Shown: one piece after another, positions 1 to 8,956 of the stretch | How positions within the stretch are numbered: the first letter of the stretch is position 1 | How the letters are laid out: each line of letters opens with the position of its first letter | DNA from: Burkholderiales bacterium | GTDB lineage: Bacteria > Pseudomonadota > Gammaproteobacteria > Burkholderiales > Burkholderiaceae_C | DNA: 64,000 bases | Direction of reading: 5' to 3' | NCBI GenBank assembly: GCA_947381415.1 | Contig: CANCVB010000004.1 | Span: forward strand, 83,721-147,720 | Translations under genes and position numbers: made by a program | The notes under the pieces: generated by a model | Seen by the model: only the letters and a program-made list of their open reading frames with translations | What the model was told of the DNA's origin: nothing | Database searches by the model: none

Positions 1-756
1 GCCAAGTGCCCAAGTGCTGTCACTTTTTTTGCGCACGATGCCAAAGCGCCTGCCTTGGCTACCCACCGCGCACAAGGCAAGCGAGTCCTGTTTGTCGAGG
101 ATGGTCACATCATTGCTGCCGAGGGCAAATTTCAAATGCGCATTCCCTTGTCGCAAATTCCGATTACCCACAATGGCGCATTGAAATTCCAAGTGGCCAA
201 TGTGATGGCGGCGATTGCTGCGGGGTGGGCTTTGAAACTGAGTTTTGAAGGCATGTGTGAAGCCTTAAGCCATTTTGTCAGCGATGCGCAAAGCGTGCCC
301 GGTCGCTTCAATGTGTTTGATTACAAACAGGCCAAAGTCATTGTTGACTTTGGTCACAACGCCGATGCGGTGAAAGCCATCGTTGAGGCTGTCAATATTT
401 TTCCTGCCAAGCGTCGCAGCGTGGTGATTTGTGGCACTGGCGACAGACGTGACGACGATTTGCGTGCCTTGACCCGCAACATCGGTCATGCATTTGACGA
501 CGTGATTCTTTTTGAAGATGCTTGTCAGCGAGGTCGCTCAGACGGTGAAGTGATTGCCTTGCTGCGCGAAGGTTTGCAAGGCGCAACCCGTGTCAAAACC
601 ATTGAAGATGTTTACGGTGAATTCAAAGCCATTGACCGCGCTTTGGAAAAACTCCAGCCTGGCGATGTTTGTCTTGTTCTGATTGATCAAATTCAAGAAT
701 CCATGGCGCATGTGCAAATGCGTATGAAAGAGGCGCTTGTTTCCACTGTTCAATAA
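1..756 (+). CDS. cphA: cyanophycin synthetase, C-terminal part (5' end outside window)
   Basis: The frame is open from base 1, so this is the last 251 residues of a longer protein; an internal TTG at 55 is not a real start. The visible part is the Mur-ligase-like C-terminal domain that adds arginine to the poly-aspartate backbone of cyanophycin (multi-L-arginyl-poly-L-aspartate), a cytoplasmic nitrogen and carbon reserve. Recognisable family segments are VPGRFN, VDFGHN, GTGDRRDDD and QRGRSDGEV. The N-terminal ATP-grasp domain lies upstream of the window. It is followed after 5 bases by a small secreted-protein gene and then a CapA-like gene. Family call is strong; whether this is the CphA1 or CphA2 type cannot be decided from the fragment. 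Confidence 0.88.
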   Translation, partial: AKCPSAVTFFAHDAKAPALATHRAQGKRVLFVEDGHIIAAEGKFQMRIPLSQIPITHNGALKFQVANVMAAIAAGWALKLSFEGMCEALSHFVSDAQSVPGRFNVFDYKQAKVIVDFGHNADAVKAIVEAVNIFPAKRRSVVICGTGDRRDDDLRALTRNIGHAFDDVILFEDACQRGRSDGEVIALLREGLQGATRVKTIEDVYGEFKAIDRALEKLQPGDVCLVLIDQIQESMAHVQMRMKEALVSTVQ

Positions 757-761
757 CGCTT

Positions 762-1178
762 GTGCCAAGCCCTAGCCACTCCTCGCGCTGCAAGAAGGTT
801 TGTGGTGCGGCTGGCTTGAGCTTGCTCATGACAGCCAGTCTTGCATTTGAGCAACCCAAACATTTGCACTGCCAACTTTTTTCTGGCGGTACAGATCATC
901 TGCTGGTTTTTACCCCGACATTGCATCCCTATACCGTTAAGCCTATTGACTTGGAGCGTTTTCGCTTCAAAGCCATCATGAGCCAGGGTCGTGACCAGCT
1001 AGATCACATCAAGATCACCGTCTCTTACCGATCAGGTCCGCAAGCCTTGATTCTTCAACAAGCCACTTATTTGCCCCCGTTTGTCAGCCACCAAAGCTTG
1101 ACAGGGCGCCAGCAGCTTTATTCACCAGATTTGGGTCGTGAACTCAGCTATGAATGTACTGTGGCAGACGTCCCATGA
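762..1178 (+). CDS. hypothetical secreted protein
   Basis: 138 residues from a GTG start 5 bases after cphA. An N-terminal hydrophobic stretch (about residues 14-29, CGAAGLSLLMTASLA) resembles a signal peptide. The rest has no motif I recognise. Its stop codon overlaps the likely start of the CapA-like gene (ATGA at 1175-1178), so the two are probably translationally coupled. A periplasmic partner of the CapA-like protein is possible but only inferred from position. Confidence 0.55.
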   Translation: MPSPSHSSRCKKVCGAAGLSLLMTASLAFEQPKHLHCQLFSGGTDHLLVFTPTLHPYTVKPIDLERFRFKAIMSQGRDQLDHIKITVSYRSGPQALILQQATYLPPFVSHQSLTGRQQLYSPDLGRELSYECTVADVP

Positions 1179-2143
1179 AGCAATGCATTGCAAAACTGTT
1201 GGCGCTATGGCTGTGCAGTTTCAATCTCTGTGCCCAAACACCTGAAGTGGTCATGGTGTTTGTCGGTGATGTGATGTTGGCAGGCTTGCCGGGCCAGCGT
1301 ATTGCCCATGGTCACAACCCATTTGCGCCTTTTGCACCTGTGCTGAATCAAAGCGACATTCGCATTGGCAACTTGGAATGTGTGATCGCCACTGTTGGTA
1401 AAGCAGAGGACAAACCTTTTACCTTCAAAGCCCATCCTCGCGTGCTTAAGTTACTGAAACAACACTTTGATGCGGTATCTTTGGCGAACAACCATACAGG
1501 TGATTTTGGTCCTGCTGCCTTTAACCAAATGTTGGGGTTTTTGGACCATGCCCAAATGCCTTACTTTGGTGGTGGGCGCGACCTTCAGCAAGCACATACG
1601 CCGTTGCTGTTTCAGCGGCAGGGCATCACCATTGCTGTGTTGGGCTACAACGAGTTTTTCCCCCGTGGTTTTGAGGCCGATGTGGACAGACCTGGCTCGG
1701 CTTGGAGTGACGACGAACAAGTGGTTGCTGACATCCAAGCTGCGCGGCAAATTCACCATGCCGATGTGGTGATTCCATTCATGCACTGGGGTGTCGAGGA
1801 TGAGCCCTACGCTACCTCGCGGCAACAGAAATTGGCCAGACGCATGATCGACGCAGGCGCTGATGCGGTGGTGGGCAGTCATCCCCATGTGACCCAAAAC
1901 ACCGAGTTTTACAAAGATCGGCCGATTGTTTACAGCCTGGGTAATTTTGTGTTTGATGGCTACAGCAGCTTAGAAAACACCACTGGTTGGGCGCTGCAGT
2001 TGCATGTGGGTAAAGAGGGTGTCAGTCACGCACGTATTCACGTGGCGCGCATTGACAAACACGCAACACCGCGACCTTCACGCGATGATGCCGGTCAGTG
2101 CTGGCGGCGTGGCGAGTCCCATTTTCAGGACTGCAAACCTTAG
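1175..2143 (+). CDS. CapA-family (PGA_cap) metallophosphoesterase-like protein
   Basis: 322 residues from ATG 1175, which overlaps the previous stop; an ATG at 1154 would add seven residues before a good signal peptide (residues 1-20, [14 protein letters not shown]), so I prefer 1175. It carries the poly-gamma-glutamate capsule CapA/PgsA fold: VGDVML near the mature N-terminus, [29 protein letters not shown] and YSLGNFVFD, all typical metal-binding and active-site segments. CapA proteins act outside the membrane in poly-gamma-glutamate capsule formation, but many Proteobacterial members sit in other contexts and their substrate is unknown. Here it follows cyanophycin synthetase. The 3' end overlaps convergent dnaJ by 4 bases. 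Confidence 0.8.
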   Translation: MKQCIAKLLALWLCSFNLCAQTPEVVMVFVGDVMLAGLPGQRIAHGHNPFAPFAPVLNQSDIRIGNLECVIATVGKAEDKPFTFKAHPRVLKLLKQHFDAVSLANNHTGDFGPAAFNQMLGFLDHAQMPYFGGGRDLQQAHTPLLFQRQGITIAVLGYNEFFPRGFEADVDRPGSAWSDDEQVVADIQAARQIHHADVVIPFMHWGVEDEPYATSRQQKLARRMIDAGADAVVGSHPHVTQNTEFYKDRPIVYSLGNFVFDGYSSLENTTGWALQLHVGKEGVSHARIHVARIDKHATPRPSRDDAGQCWRRGESHFQDCKP

Positions 2144-3276
2144 CTGAACAAGTTTTTCAACTTGTCTGCCCAACCCGCCTCCGAAGGCTTGTGTTTGTCG
2201 CCGCCTTTTTTCAACGAGTCGTCAAGATCTTTGAGCAATTTACGTTGGTGTTCAGACAGTTTGACCGGTGTTTCTACGGTGATGTGACAGTACAAATCAC
2301 CTGGAAAGCTCGAGCGAACGCCCTTGATGCCCTTGCCGCGTAACCTGAATTGCTTGCCCGTTTGGGTGCCTTCCGGTAAGTCGATCGCGGCTTCGCCACC
2401 CAGTGTCGGTACCGCGATCTCGCCACCCAGTGCAGCAGTGGTGAAACTGATGGGCACGGCGCAATGCAAATCGTCGCCATCGCGCTGAAACACATCGTGT
2501 TTCTGTAGACGAATTTCGATGAACAAGTCACCGGGTGGGCCACCGTTGGTGCCTGGTTCGCCGTTGCCGCTGCTGCGAATACGCATACCGTCATCGATGC
2601 CTGCCGGTATCTTGATTTCCAAGGTCTTTTGCTTTTTGACTTTGCCCTGACCGTGACAAGGTGTGCAGGGATCGGAGATGGTTTTGCCACTGCCTCTGCA
2701 GTGGGGGCAGGTTTGCTGCACGCTGAAAAAGCCCTGGCGCATTTGCACCACGCCTTGTCCTTGGCAGGTGCCGCAGGTTTTCACAGACGTGCCTGGCTTG
2801 GCGCCAGTGCCGCTGCATGTGCTGCATTCCTCGTAGCTGGGGATGCGAATTTGTGATTCTTTGCCAAACGCTGCTTCTTCCAGCGTGATGTCCATGGCGT
2901 AACTTAAGTCGTTGCCACGAAAGACTTGTTTGCCACCAGCACCTTGTTGTCTGCGGGTTTGGCCAAAAATGTCCCCAAAAATATCGCCAAACGATTCACC
3001 AAAGCCCCCAAACCCACCTGCGCCGCCTGGGCCACCACGCATGTTCGGATCTACCCCTGCATGGCCAAACTGGTCATAGGCCGCTCGCTTTTCCGCATCG
3101 GAAAGCATTTCGTAGGCTTCTTTGGCCTCTTTGAATTTCACCTCGGCTGAGGCGTCGCCTTGGTTGCGGTCGGGGTGGTACTTCATTGCCAGTTTCCGGT
3201 ACGACTTTTTGATCTCGTCGTCACTGGCGTTTTTGGGTACACCCAATATCTCGTAAAAATCGCGTTTGGTGGCCAT
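2140..3276 (-). CDS. dnaJ: chaperone DnaJ (Hsp40)
   Basis: 378 residues. Start set at the ATG ending at 3276 ([12 protein letters not shown]); the longer frame to 3306 adds ten unrelated residues. J domain with the HPD loop (YHPDRN) at the N-terminus, then a Gly/Phe-rich linker, then four CxxCxGxG zinc-finger repeats ([32 protein letters not shown]), then the substrate-binding C-terminal domains. It stimulates DnaK ATPase and delivers unfolded clients. Last gene of the grpE-dnaK-dnaJ block, 80 bases after dnaK. Full length for the family. Confidence 0.97.
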   Translation of the reverse strand: MATKRDFYEILGVPKNASDDEIKKSYRKLAMKYHPDRNQGDASAEVKFKEAKEAYEMLSDAEKRAAYDQFGHAGVDPNMRGGPGGAGGFGGFGESFGDIFGDIFGQTRRQQGAGGKQVFRGNDLSYAMDITLEEAAFGKESQIRIPSYEECSTCSGTGAKPGTSVKTCGTCQGQGVVQMRQGFFSVQQTCPHCRGSGKTISDPCTPCHGQGKVKKQKTLEIKIPAGIDDGMRIRSSGNGEPGTNGGPPGDLFIEIRLQKHDVFQRDGDDLHCAVPISFTTAALGGEIAVPTLGGEAAIDLPEGTQTGKQFRLRGKGIKGVRSSFPGDLYCHITVETPVKLSEHQRKLLKDLDDSLKKGGDKHKPSEAGWADKLKNLFS

Positions 3277-3307
3277 GGTTGTATCTAGGGGTGTTGAATG
3301 TACCAAC

Positions 3308-3337
3308 GCCGCGCAGCCTTCTCAGGCGGTGCGCGGC
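3308..3337 (-). other. intergenic stem-loop between dnaK and dnaJ
   Basis: GCCGCGCA (3308-3315) pairs with TGCGCGGC (3330-3337), with a further GCCT/AGGC pairing inside. No T-run follows on the minus strand, so it is unlikely to stop transcription; an mRNA processing or stability element that lowers dnaJ output relative to dnaK is a reasonable inference. Confidence 0.45.
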
Positions 3338-3356
3338 GCAAAGAGGGAAAGAAAGG

Positions 3357-5291
3357 TCAGGTTTTTTTCACTTCCTTGACTTCTGCGTCGACCACATTGT
3401 CGTCGTCGGGTTTTTTGTTGCCATCGGCGCTGGCACTCGCTCCTGCCGCTGCAGCTTGTTGTTGCGCTTGCATATCGGCATAGACCATTTCGCCAAGTTT
3501 TTGGGCCACCGTCATCAGTGCTTCGGTTTTGGCGACGATGTGTTCTTTGTCGTCACCTTTTAAAGCCTCTTCAACCTCTTTGACTGCCGCCTCAATTTTT
3601 TCTTTGTCACCAGCGTCAACCTTGTCAGCGTGGTCGACCAAGCTCTTCTTGACACTGTGCACCGATGCATCTGCGTTGTTTCGCGCTTGCACCAATTCAA
3701 GCTTTTTCTTGTCTTCAGCAGCGTTGAGTTCAGCGTCTTTCACCATTTGTTGAATCTCGGCTTCGCTCAAACCCGAGTTGGCCTTGATGGTGATTTTGTT
3801 TTCTTTGCCAGTGGCCTTGTCCTTGGCGCCCACGTGCAAGATGCCGTTGGCGTCAATGTCAAAGCTCACCTCGATTTGAGGTGTGCCACGTGCGGCGGGC
3901 GCGATGCCCTCCAGGTTGAACTCGCCCAAACTCTTGTTGCCAGACGCCATTTCACGCTCGCCTTGGTAAACCTTGATGGTCACGGCAGGCTGGTTGTCGT
4001 CGGCGGTGGAGAAGGTTTGCGCGAACTTGGTGGGGATGGTGGTGTTTTTGGCGATCATTTTGGTCATGACGCCGCCCAGGGTTTCAATGCCCAGGGACAA
4101 GGGGGTCACGTCCAGCAACAACACGTCTTTGCGGTCACCCGAGAGCACCTGGCCTTGGATAGCGGCACCGACGGCCACGGCTTCGTCAGGGTTGACGTCA
4201 CGGCGGGGTTCTTGGCCAAAGAACTCTTTGACCTTGTCTTGCACCTTGGGCATGCGGGTCATGCCGCCGACCAAGATCACGTCGTCAATGTCGCTCACCG
4301 ACACGCCAGCGTCTTTGATGGCGGTGCGGCAAGGCGCGATGGTGCGCTCGATCAACTCGTCCACCAGGCTTTCCAACTTGGCGCGGTTGAGCTTGATGTT
4401 CAGGTGTTTGGGGCCTGAGGCATCGGCGGTGACGTAGGGCAGGTTGATGTCGGTGCCGGTAGAAGAAGAGAGTTCGATCTTGGCTTTTTCAGCGGCTTCT
4501 TTCAGGCGCTGCAAGGCCAACACGTCTTTGGACAGGTCCACACCCGATTCTTTTTTGAACTCGGTGATGATGAAGTCGATGATGCGTTGGTCGAAGTCTT
4601 CGCCACCCAAGAAGGTGTCGCCATTGGTGGAGAGCACCTCGAACTGCTTCTCGCCATCGACATCGGCGATCTCGATGATGGACACATCAAAGGTGCCGCC
4701 ACCCAAGTCATAGACCGCAATCTTGCGGTCGCCTTTTTCGGTCTTGTCCAAACCGAACGCCAGGGCCGCAGCGGTGGGTTCGTTGATGATGCGCTTGACG
4801 TCCAGACCCGCGATGCGACCCGCGTCTTTGGTGGCTTGGCGTTGGCTGTCGTTGAAATAGGCGGGAACGGTGATGACGGCTTCGGTGACTTCTTCACCCA
4901 AGTAGTCTTCAGCGGTTTTCTTCATTTTGCGCAGCACCTCGGCGCTGATTTGGGGCGGTGCCATTTTTTGGCCACGCACTTCCACCCAAGCGTCGCCGTT
5001 GTCGGCTTTGGCAATGGTGTAAGGCATGAGGTCGATGTCTTTTTGCACTTCTTTTTCGTCAAACTTGCGACCGATCAGGCGCTTGACGGCGTACAAGGTG
5101 TTGCGGGGGTTGGTGACCGCTTGGCGTTTGGCAGACGCACCCACCAAAATTTCCCCGTCTTCTTGGTACGCAATGATGGACGGCGTGGTGCGTGCACCTT
5201 CCGCGTTCTCGATCACCTTGGTGGTGTTGCCTTCCATGATGGCCACGCATGAATTGGTGGTGCCGAGGTCAATGCCAATGATTCTTCCCAT
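3357..5291 (-). CDS. dnaK: chaperone DnaK (Hsp70)
   Basis: 644 residues, full length. The ATPase domain begins with [13 protein letters not shown] and contains [11 protein letters not shown] and the VGGMTRMP segment; the substrate-binding domain contains [12 protein letters not shown]; the C-terminus ends in an acidic tail ([14 protein letters not shown]) as in other bacterial DnaK. It is an ATP-driven cytoplasmic folding chaperone working with DnaJ and the nucleotide exchanger GrpE. A strong ribosome binding site (AGGAG) precedes the ATG. 117 bases separate it from grpE, where a second, weaker heat-shock-like promoter may lie. Confidence 0.98.
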   Translation of the reverse strand: MGRIIGIDLGTTNSCVAIMEGNTTKVIENAEGARTTPSIIAYQEDGEILVGASAKRQAVTNPRNTLYAVKRLIGRKFDEKEVQKDIDLMPYTIAKADNGDAWVEVRGQKMAPPQISAEVLRKMKKTAEDYLGEEVTEAVITVPAYFNDSQRQATKDAGRIAGLDVKRIINEPTAAALAFGLDKTEKGDRKIAVYDLGGGTFDVSIIEIADVDGEKQFEVLSTNGDTFLGGEDFDQRIIDFIITEFKKESGVDLSKDVLALQRLKEAAEKAKIELSSSTGTDINLPYVTADASGPKHLNIKLNRAKLESLVDELIERTIAPCRTAIKDAGVSVSDIDDVILVGGMTRMPKVQDKVKEFFGQEPRRDVNPDEAVAVGAAIQGQVLSGDRKDVLLLDVTPLSLGIETLGGVMTKMIAKNTTIPTKFAQTFSTADDNQPAVTIKVYQGEREMASGNKSLGEFNLEGIAPAARGTPQIEVSFDIDANGILHVGAKDKATGKENKITIKANSGLSEAEIQQMVKDAELNAAEDKKKLELVQARNNADASVHSVKKSLVDHADKVDAGDKEKIEAAVKEVEEALKGDDKEHIVAKTEALMTVAQKLGEMVYADMQAQQQAAAAGASASADGNKKPDDDNVVDAEVKEVKKT

Positions 5292-5357
5292 TTTTTTCTC
5301 CTGTGCGAATCAGTCCCCGAAGGCGACGGATTCATTTCCTATAAAGCGATGTTCAAC

Positions 5358-5385
5358 AATTGTGGATAACTTGGTGGATTTCAAG
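5358..5385 (-). promoter_or_regulatory. possible second heat-shock promoter upstream of dnaK
   Basis: In the grpE-dnaK gap the minus strand has CTTGAAA (5379-5385), identical to the sigma-32 -35 consensus. After 14 bases comes CACAATT, which only partly matches the -10 CCCATNT. A secondary promoter is possible, but the -10 is poor. Confidence 0.35.
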
Positions 5386-5408
5386 TGCGCCGGGTGTGTG
5401 TAAGCCGG

Positions 5409-5975
5409 TTACTTGGGTGCTGTCACGGTGACCAAGGCCGGGCGCAGCACCCGATCGGCGATCAAATAGCCTTTTTGCAGAACCGTGACCACGGTATTGG
5501 GCTCTTGCTCCGCCGGGACCACGGAAATGGCTTGGTGCTGGTGGGGGTCAAATTTGGCGCCCGCATCGGGGTTGATTTCAATGACTTTATGGCGTTCCAA
5601 GGCACTTTTGAGCTGGCGTAGCGTGGCCTCGGAGCCTTCGCGCAACTGCTCAGCCGTGGCGTCGGCAATGGCCAAGCCGGCGGTCAGACTGTCGGCCACG
5701 GGCAACAGGCTTTCGGCAAAGGCTTCCACCGCGAACTTGCGCGCCTTGGAAATCTCTTCTTCGGCGCGGCGCCGGGCATTTTCAACTTCGGCCTTGGCGC
5801 GCAAGAACTGGTCGGCCAAATCGGCGTTTTTGGCTTGTACAGAGGCCAGTTCGGCCAAAGCTTCGCTCAAAGGGTCAGCCGGCATCTCGGGGCTGGCAGC
5901 GGGGTGGTTGGCGTCCATGGCGGGCTCAGGGTTGGCCGTCTGCTCGGACGGAGGGGTTTGGTGAGGTTCTGACAT
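5409..5975 (-). CDS. grpE: nucleotide exchange factor GrpE
   Basis: 188 residues. A disordered Pro/Glu-rich head (residues 1-35) is followed by a long helix with the family segments [13 protein letters not shown] and, in the beta-domain, the HQAISV and [12 protein letters not shown] motifs. GrpE dimers release ADP from DnaK. It heads the grpE-dnaK-dnaJ block. No Shine-Dalgarno is evident before the ATG at 5975; the sequence there is the T-rich tail of the terminator-like hairpin that follows the FKBP gene. Confidence 0.95.
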   Translation of the reverse strand: MSEPHQTPPSEQTANPEPAMDANHPAASPEMPADPLSEALAELASVQAKNADLADQFLRAKAEVENARRRAEEEISKARKFAVEAFAESLLPVADSLTAGLAIADATAEQLREGSEATLRQLKSALERHKVIEINPDAGAKFDPHQHQAISVVPAEQEPNTVVTVLQKGYLIADRVLRPALVTVTAPK

Positions 5976-5978
5976 ACA

Positions 5979-6008
5979 AAACTAAAAGGGCTGATTCAAA
6001 TCAGCCCT
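5979..6008 (-). terminator. rho-independent terminator of the FKBP gene, abutting grpE
   Basis: On the minus strand AGGGCTGA and TCAGCCCT arms (6001-6008 and 5987-5994; two more A/T pairs are possible) are followed by TTTTAGTTTT. It lies directly between the FKBP stop and the grpE start. The predicted sigma-32 start site falls inside the first arm, so heat-shock transcripts of grpE would lack a complete hairpin. Confidence 0.7.
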
Positions 6009-6010
6009 GT

Positions 6011-6038
6011 AAATGGGAGGGGTTTAGATTATTTCAAG
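6011..6038 (-). promoter_or_regulatory. sigma-32 heat-shock promoter of grpE-dnaK-dnaJ
   Basis: Minus strand: CTTGAAA (6032-6038), 14-base spacer, CCCATTT (6011-6017). Both boxes match the known sigma-32 consensus CTTGAAA-N(11-16)-CCCATNT exactly. The expected transcript start is near 6004, leaving a leader of about 29 bases before grpE. Confidence 0.85.
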
Positions 6039-6051
6039 AGGGCGGCAGATG

Positions 6052-6423
6052 TCAGCCCTCAACGCCCAGCAACTCAACTTCGAACAACAAGGTGGCGTTG
6101 GGTGGGATGACCCCGCCAGCGCCGCGCGCGCCATAGCCGAGTTCGGCGGGGATGAGCAGGCTGCGCTTGCCGCCAATCTTCATGCCTTGCACGCCTTCGT
6201 CCCAGCCCTGGATCACCATGCCTTGGCCGAGGCCGAACTCAAAGGGGTCGTTGCGGTCCAGGCTGGAGTCAAACTTGGCGCCTTTTTCCCCCTCATCCCA
6301 AAGCCAGCCGGTGTAATGCACTGTCACATAGTGCCCCGCTTGGGCTGTTTCGCCCTCGCCGTGGTGGGTGTCTTCGTACTGCAAGCCGCTGGCGGTAGTG
6401 ATCATGGTCAAACTCTGGGTCAT
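6052..6423 (-). CDS. FKBP-type peptidyl-prolyl cis-trans isomerase
   Basis: 123 residues from ATG 6423 (a TTG one codon earlier is less likely). Single FKBP domain without signal peptide: [45 protein letters not shown] and [14 protein letters not shown] are classic FKBP segments including the active-site aromatic residues. A cytoplasmic proline isomerase/foldase. It sits upstream of grpE on the same strand but is separated by a terminator and the heat-shock promoter, so it is probably its own unit. Divergent from the amidase gene. Confidence 0.92.
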   Translation of the reverse strand: MTQSLTMITTASGLQYEDTHHGEGETAQAGHYVTVHYTGWLWDEGEKGAKFDSSLDRNDPFEFGLGQGMVIQGWDEGVQGMKIGGKRSLLIPAELGYGARGAGGVIPPNATLLFEVELLGVEG

Positions 6424-6530
6424 CAAAAGAAGTCCGCGAGTTTAAGCCCAAGGCGACGGCAGCCATGGCTTAGGTGAAAACCCCAGTTTTTCATCTTCAT
6501 GCCAAGATTGCTTTTTTGATTGGAGATGAG

Positions 6531-7937
6531 ATGCAAGCCGCAGACATGACCCTCACCCAAGCGCGTGCCGCGCTAGCCGCCAAATCCATCAGTGCTGCCG
6601 AGTATGCGCAGGCCTTGATCGATGTGCAACAAGCCCAAGCATCGCTCAATGCGTGGGTCAGCCAAGATAACGATACGCTGTTGGCCGCCGCGCGTGCCTG
6701 TGACAGCGGTGGCTGGTGCCTGCAAGCCGATAAGGCCTTGGCAGGCATCCCCATCGCCTTAAAGGACAACATCGATACCTTGTCGTTGACCACCTCAGGG
6801 GGGACGCCAGCTTTGAAGGACGCCCAACCCTTGCACAACGCGCCGGTGGCGCAAAGTTTGTTCGATGCCGGCGCCTTGCTGGCAGGCAAAACCAATATGC
6901 ATGAACTGGCATTTGGTATCAGCACCAACAACGCCTATACCGGCGCAACCCGTAATCCCTGGCACCACGACATGATTGCCGGGGGCAGCAGTGGTGGTTC
7001 AGCGGCGGCGGTGGCCGCACGCATGGTGCCAGCCGCTTTGGGCACGGACACGGGAGCGTCTGTGCGATTGCCCGCAGCCTTGTGCGGCGTGGTGGGCTTT
7101 CGTCCCACGGTAGGGCGCTATTCAGGGACGGGCATCATTCCTATTTCCCATACCCGCGATACCGCTGGCCCTGTCACCCGTAGCGTGCAGGATGCGGCCT
7201 TGTTGGACAGCGTGCTGTGCGGTGCACCTATGGGCTTGGACACGATGGACCTTCATGGTTTGCGCTTAGGCGTGCCGCGTGTGGATTTTTACCAAGGCGC
7301 AGAGACGGAGGTATTGGATGCCATGGAAGCCTTGCTGGGGCAACTCGCCCGCGCGGGCGTGACCTTGGTCGAGGGCGACGTGGCGGGTATGTCTGCTTTG
7401 AATGCGCAAGTGGGTTTTCCTGTGGCGCTTTACGAGTTGACGGTAGACCTGCCGGCTTACTTGGCACACAACCGTTACAAGCTGAATCTGGCTCAAATTG
7501 CGGAAAAAATTGCCAGTCCCGATGTGGCAGGCATTGTGGGTTCACAGTTGGGTGACCAAGCCATGCCTCGCGCGGCTTACGAGGCGGCACTCAAAGCGCG
7601 CGTGCATTTACAAGCGGTGTTTGCTGAGCATTTCGCATCGCATCGTTTGGATGCCTTGGTGTTTCCCACCGCCATCTTGCCTGCGCGACCAATCGGCCAA
7701 GATGAAACTGTGGATCTCAATGGCGTTCAAGTGCCGACCTTCCCCACCTATATCCGCAACACCGATCCCGGCAGCAATGCCGGCATTCCGGGCATTAGCA
7801 TTCCCATGGGTTTGACCAAAGCCGGTCTGCCATTGGGGCTGGAGTTAGATGGTCCCGTCTCTAGCGACCGGCGGTTGTTGGCGGTGGCCGCAGCGATTGA
7901 AGCCGTGTTGCCGCCCATGCCCGCGCCCAAGCGCTAA
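6531..7937 (+). CDS. amidase (amidase signature family)
   Basis: 468 residues from ATG 6531, chosen because GGAG lies 5 bases upstream; a GTG at 6474 would add 19 poorly conserved residues. The Ser-cisSer-Lys catalytic triad is visible: Lys in PIALKDNID, and GGSSGGSAAAV followed by GTDTGASVRLPAA. Members hydrolyse carboxamides; the closest known groups include indoleacetamide hydrolase-like enzymes and GatA. It is not the true GatA of the transamidosome as no gatB/gatC is adjacent. Convergent with the Bug receptor gene and 5 bases from it. Substrate unknown; the neighbourhood suggests an aromatic or plant-derived amide (inference). Confidence 0.85.
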   Translation: MQAADMTLTQARAALAAKSISAAEYAQALIDVQQAQASLNAWVSQDNDTLLAAARACDSGGWCLQADKALAGIPIALKDNIDTLSLTTSGGTPALKDAQPLHNAPVAQSLFDAGALLAGKTNMHELAFGISTNNAYTGATRNPWHHDMIAGGSSGGSAAAVAARMVPAALGTDTGASVRLPAALCGVVGFRPTVGRYSGTGIIPISHTRDTAGPVTRSVQDAALLDSVLCGAPMGLDTMDLHGLRLGVPRVDFYQGAETEVLDAMEALLGQLARAGVTLVEGDVAGMSALNAQVGFPVALYELTVDLPAYLAHNRYKLNLAQIAEKIASPDVAGIVGSQLGDQAMPRAAYEAALKARVHLQAVFAEHFASHRLDALVFPTAILPARPIGQDETVDLNGVQVPTFPTYIRNTDPGSNAGIPGISIPMGLTKAGLPLGLELDGPVSSDRRLLAVAAAIEAVLPPMPAPKR

Positions 7938-7942
7938 GGTTC

Positions 7943-8956
7943 TCAAGACTCGGCTGTAAAGCCGATGCGTTTGACAATCGGGCCCCATTGCTCGTAGAGG
8001 CGGCGCATCTCTTTGGCCATCTCGTCGGGCGTGCTTCCCAAGGTGGACAGGCCTTGGAGCGCCAAGCTCTCGATCACTGCTTTGTCTTTCAAGGCATTGT
8101 TGATGGCCGCGTTGGCCGCAGCGATGGTGCTGGCAGGCGTTTTGGCAGGTGCAAAAAAACCAAACCATTCTTCCACCGTCAGGTTGGCAAACCCTTGCTC
8201 GGCAAAGGTGGGAACGTCTGGCACGAAGGGCGATCGCGTTTTGCCCGATGTTGCCAAGATACGCAATTTGCCTGCGCGGTGGTTGGCCAAAAAATCACCG
8301 TGGGGTGTGAACATGGCGGGCAATTGGCCACCAATCACATCGGTGACCCCAGGTACCGAGCCACGGTAGGCCACGTGCTGCATGGCCACGCCGGTCTCTA
8401 GGCTCAGCAAGGCACCCAAGAAGTGCGGGGTAGAGCCAGCCGCAGGCGAGCCATAGTTGGCGCGCTCCGGATTGGCTTTGCACCATGCCACAAAGTCTTT
8501 CACACTCTTCACGCTGGCCGGCACCATGGGACCCACTGCCAAACCGTGCGACAGCACCGAGGCCATGCTGACCGGCGCAAAGTCTTTGAACGGGTCGTAG
8601 CTGAGACTGCGGTAAATGTGCGGGTAAATCAGCAGCATGGAATAAGCGCTGAGCAACAAGGTGTTGCCATCGGGTGCGGCGTTTTTCACAGCCTCAATCG
8701 CAATGCGACCGCCAGCGCCCGTTTTGTTCTCCACCACACCGTTGTTGCGACTGTAGGCGGTGCCGCCAAGCTTGTCCGCCACCCGACGACTGGTGGTGTC
8801 TGCCGTGCCTCCGGCTGGAAAACCACACAAGATTTTCACTTGCTCGACGGGCAAAGTGTTTTGTGCCAAGGCGGCGAAGGGGGCCAGCACGGCGGATGCC
8901 AGCGGTAAGCCAAGGGTTTGCAGTGCGAGGCGACGGGAAGAGGCGTTGGGGTTCAT
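7943..8956 (-). CDS. tripartite tricarboxylate transporter (Bug-family) periplasmic receptor
   Basis: 337 residues. A twin-Arg-like/Sec signal (SSRRLALQTLGLPLASAVLAPFAALAQ) is followed by VKILCGFPAGGTADTTSR, the typical Bug N-terminal strand and loop, and by GVAMQHVAYRGS later. These proteins bind carboxylates in the periplasm; most are orphan receptors in Burkholderiales, as here, with no TctA/TctB permease adjacent. Its ATG overlaps the stop of feruloyl-CoA synthase (8953-8956), so it is the last gene of the enoyl-CoA hydratase/fcs/Bug unit, which suggests a phenolic acid ligand (inference). Confidence 0.88.
   Translation of the reverse strand: MNPNASSRRLALQTLGLPLASAVLAPFAALAQNTLPVEQVKILCGFPAGGTADTTSRRVADKLGGTAYSRNNGVVENKTGAGGRIAIEAVKNAAPDGNTLLLSAYSMLLIYPHIYRSLSYDPFKDFAPVSMASVLSHGLAVGPMVPASVKSVKDFVAWCKANPERANYGSPAAGSTPHFLGALLSLETGVAMQHVAYRGSVPGVTDVIGGQLPAMFTPHGDFLANHRAGKLRILATSGKTRSPFVPDVPTFAEQGFANLTVEEWFGFFAPAKTPASTIAAANAAINNALKDKAVIESLALQGLSTLGSTPDEMAKEMRRLYEQWGPIVKRIGFTAES

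Noticed and set aside
3630..4418. 262-residue plus-strand frame inside dnaK
   Set aside because: Exact antisense of a near-invariant chaperone gene in G+C-rich DNA; no ribosome site or recognisable domain.
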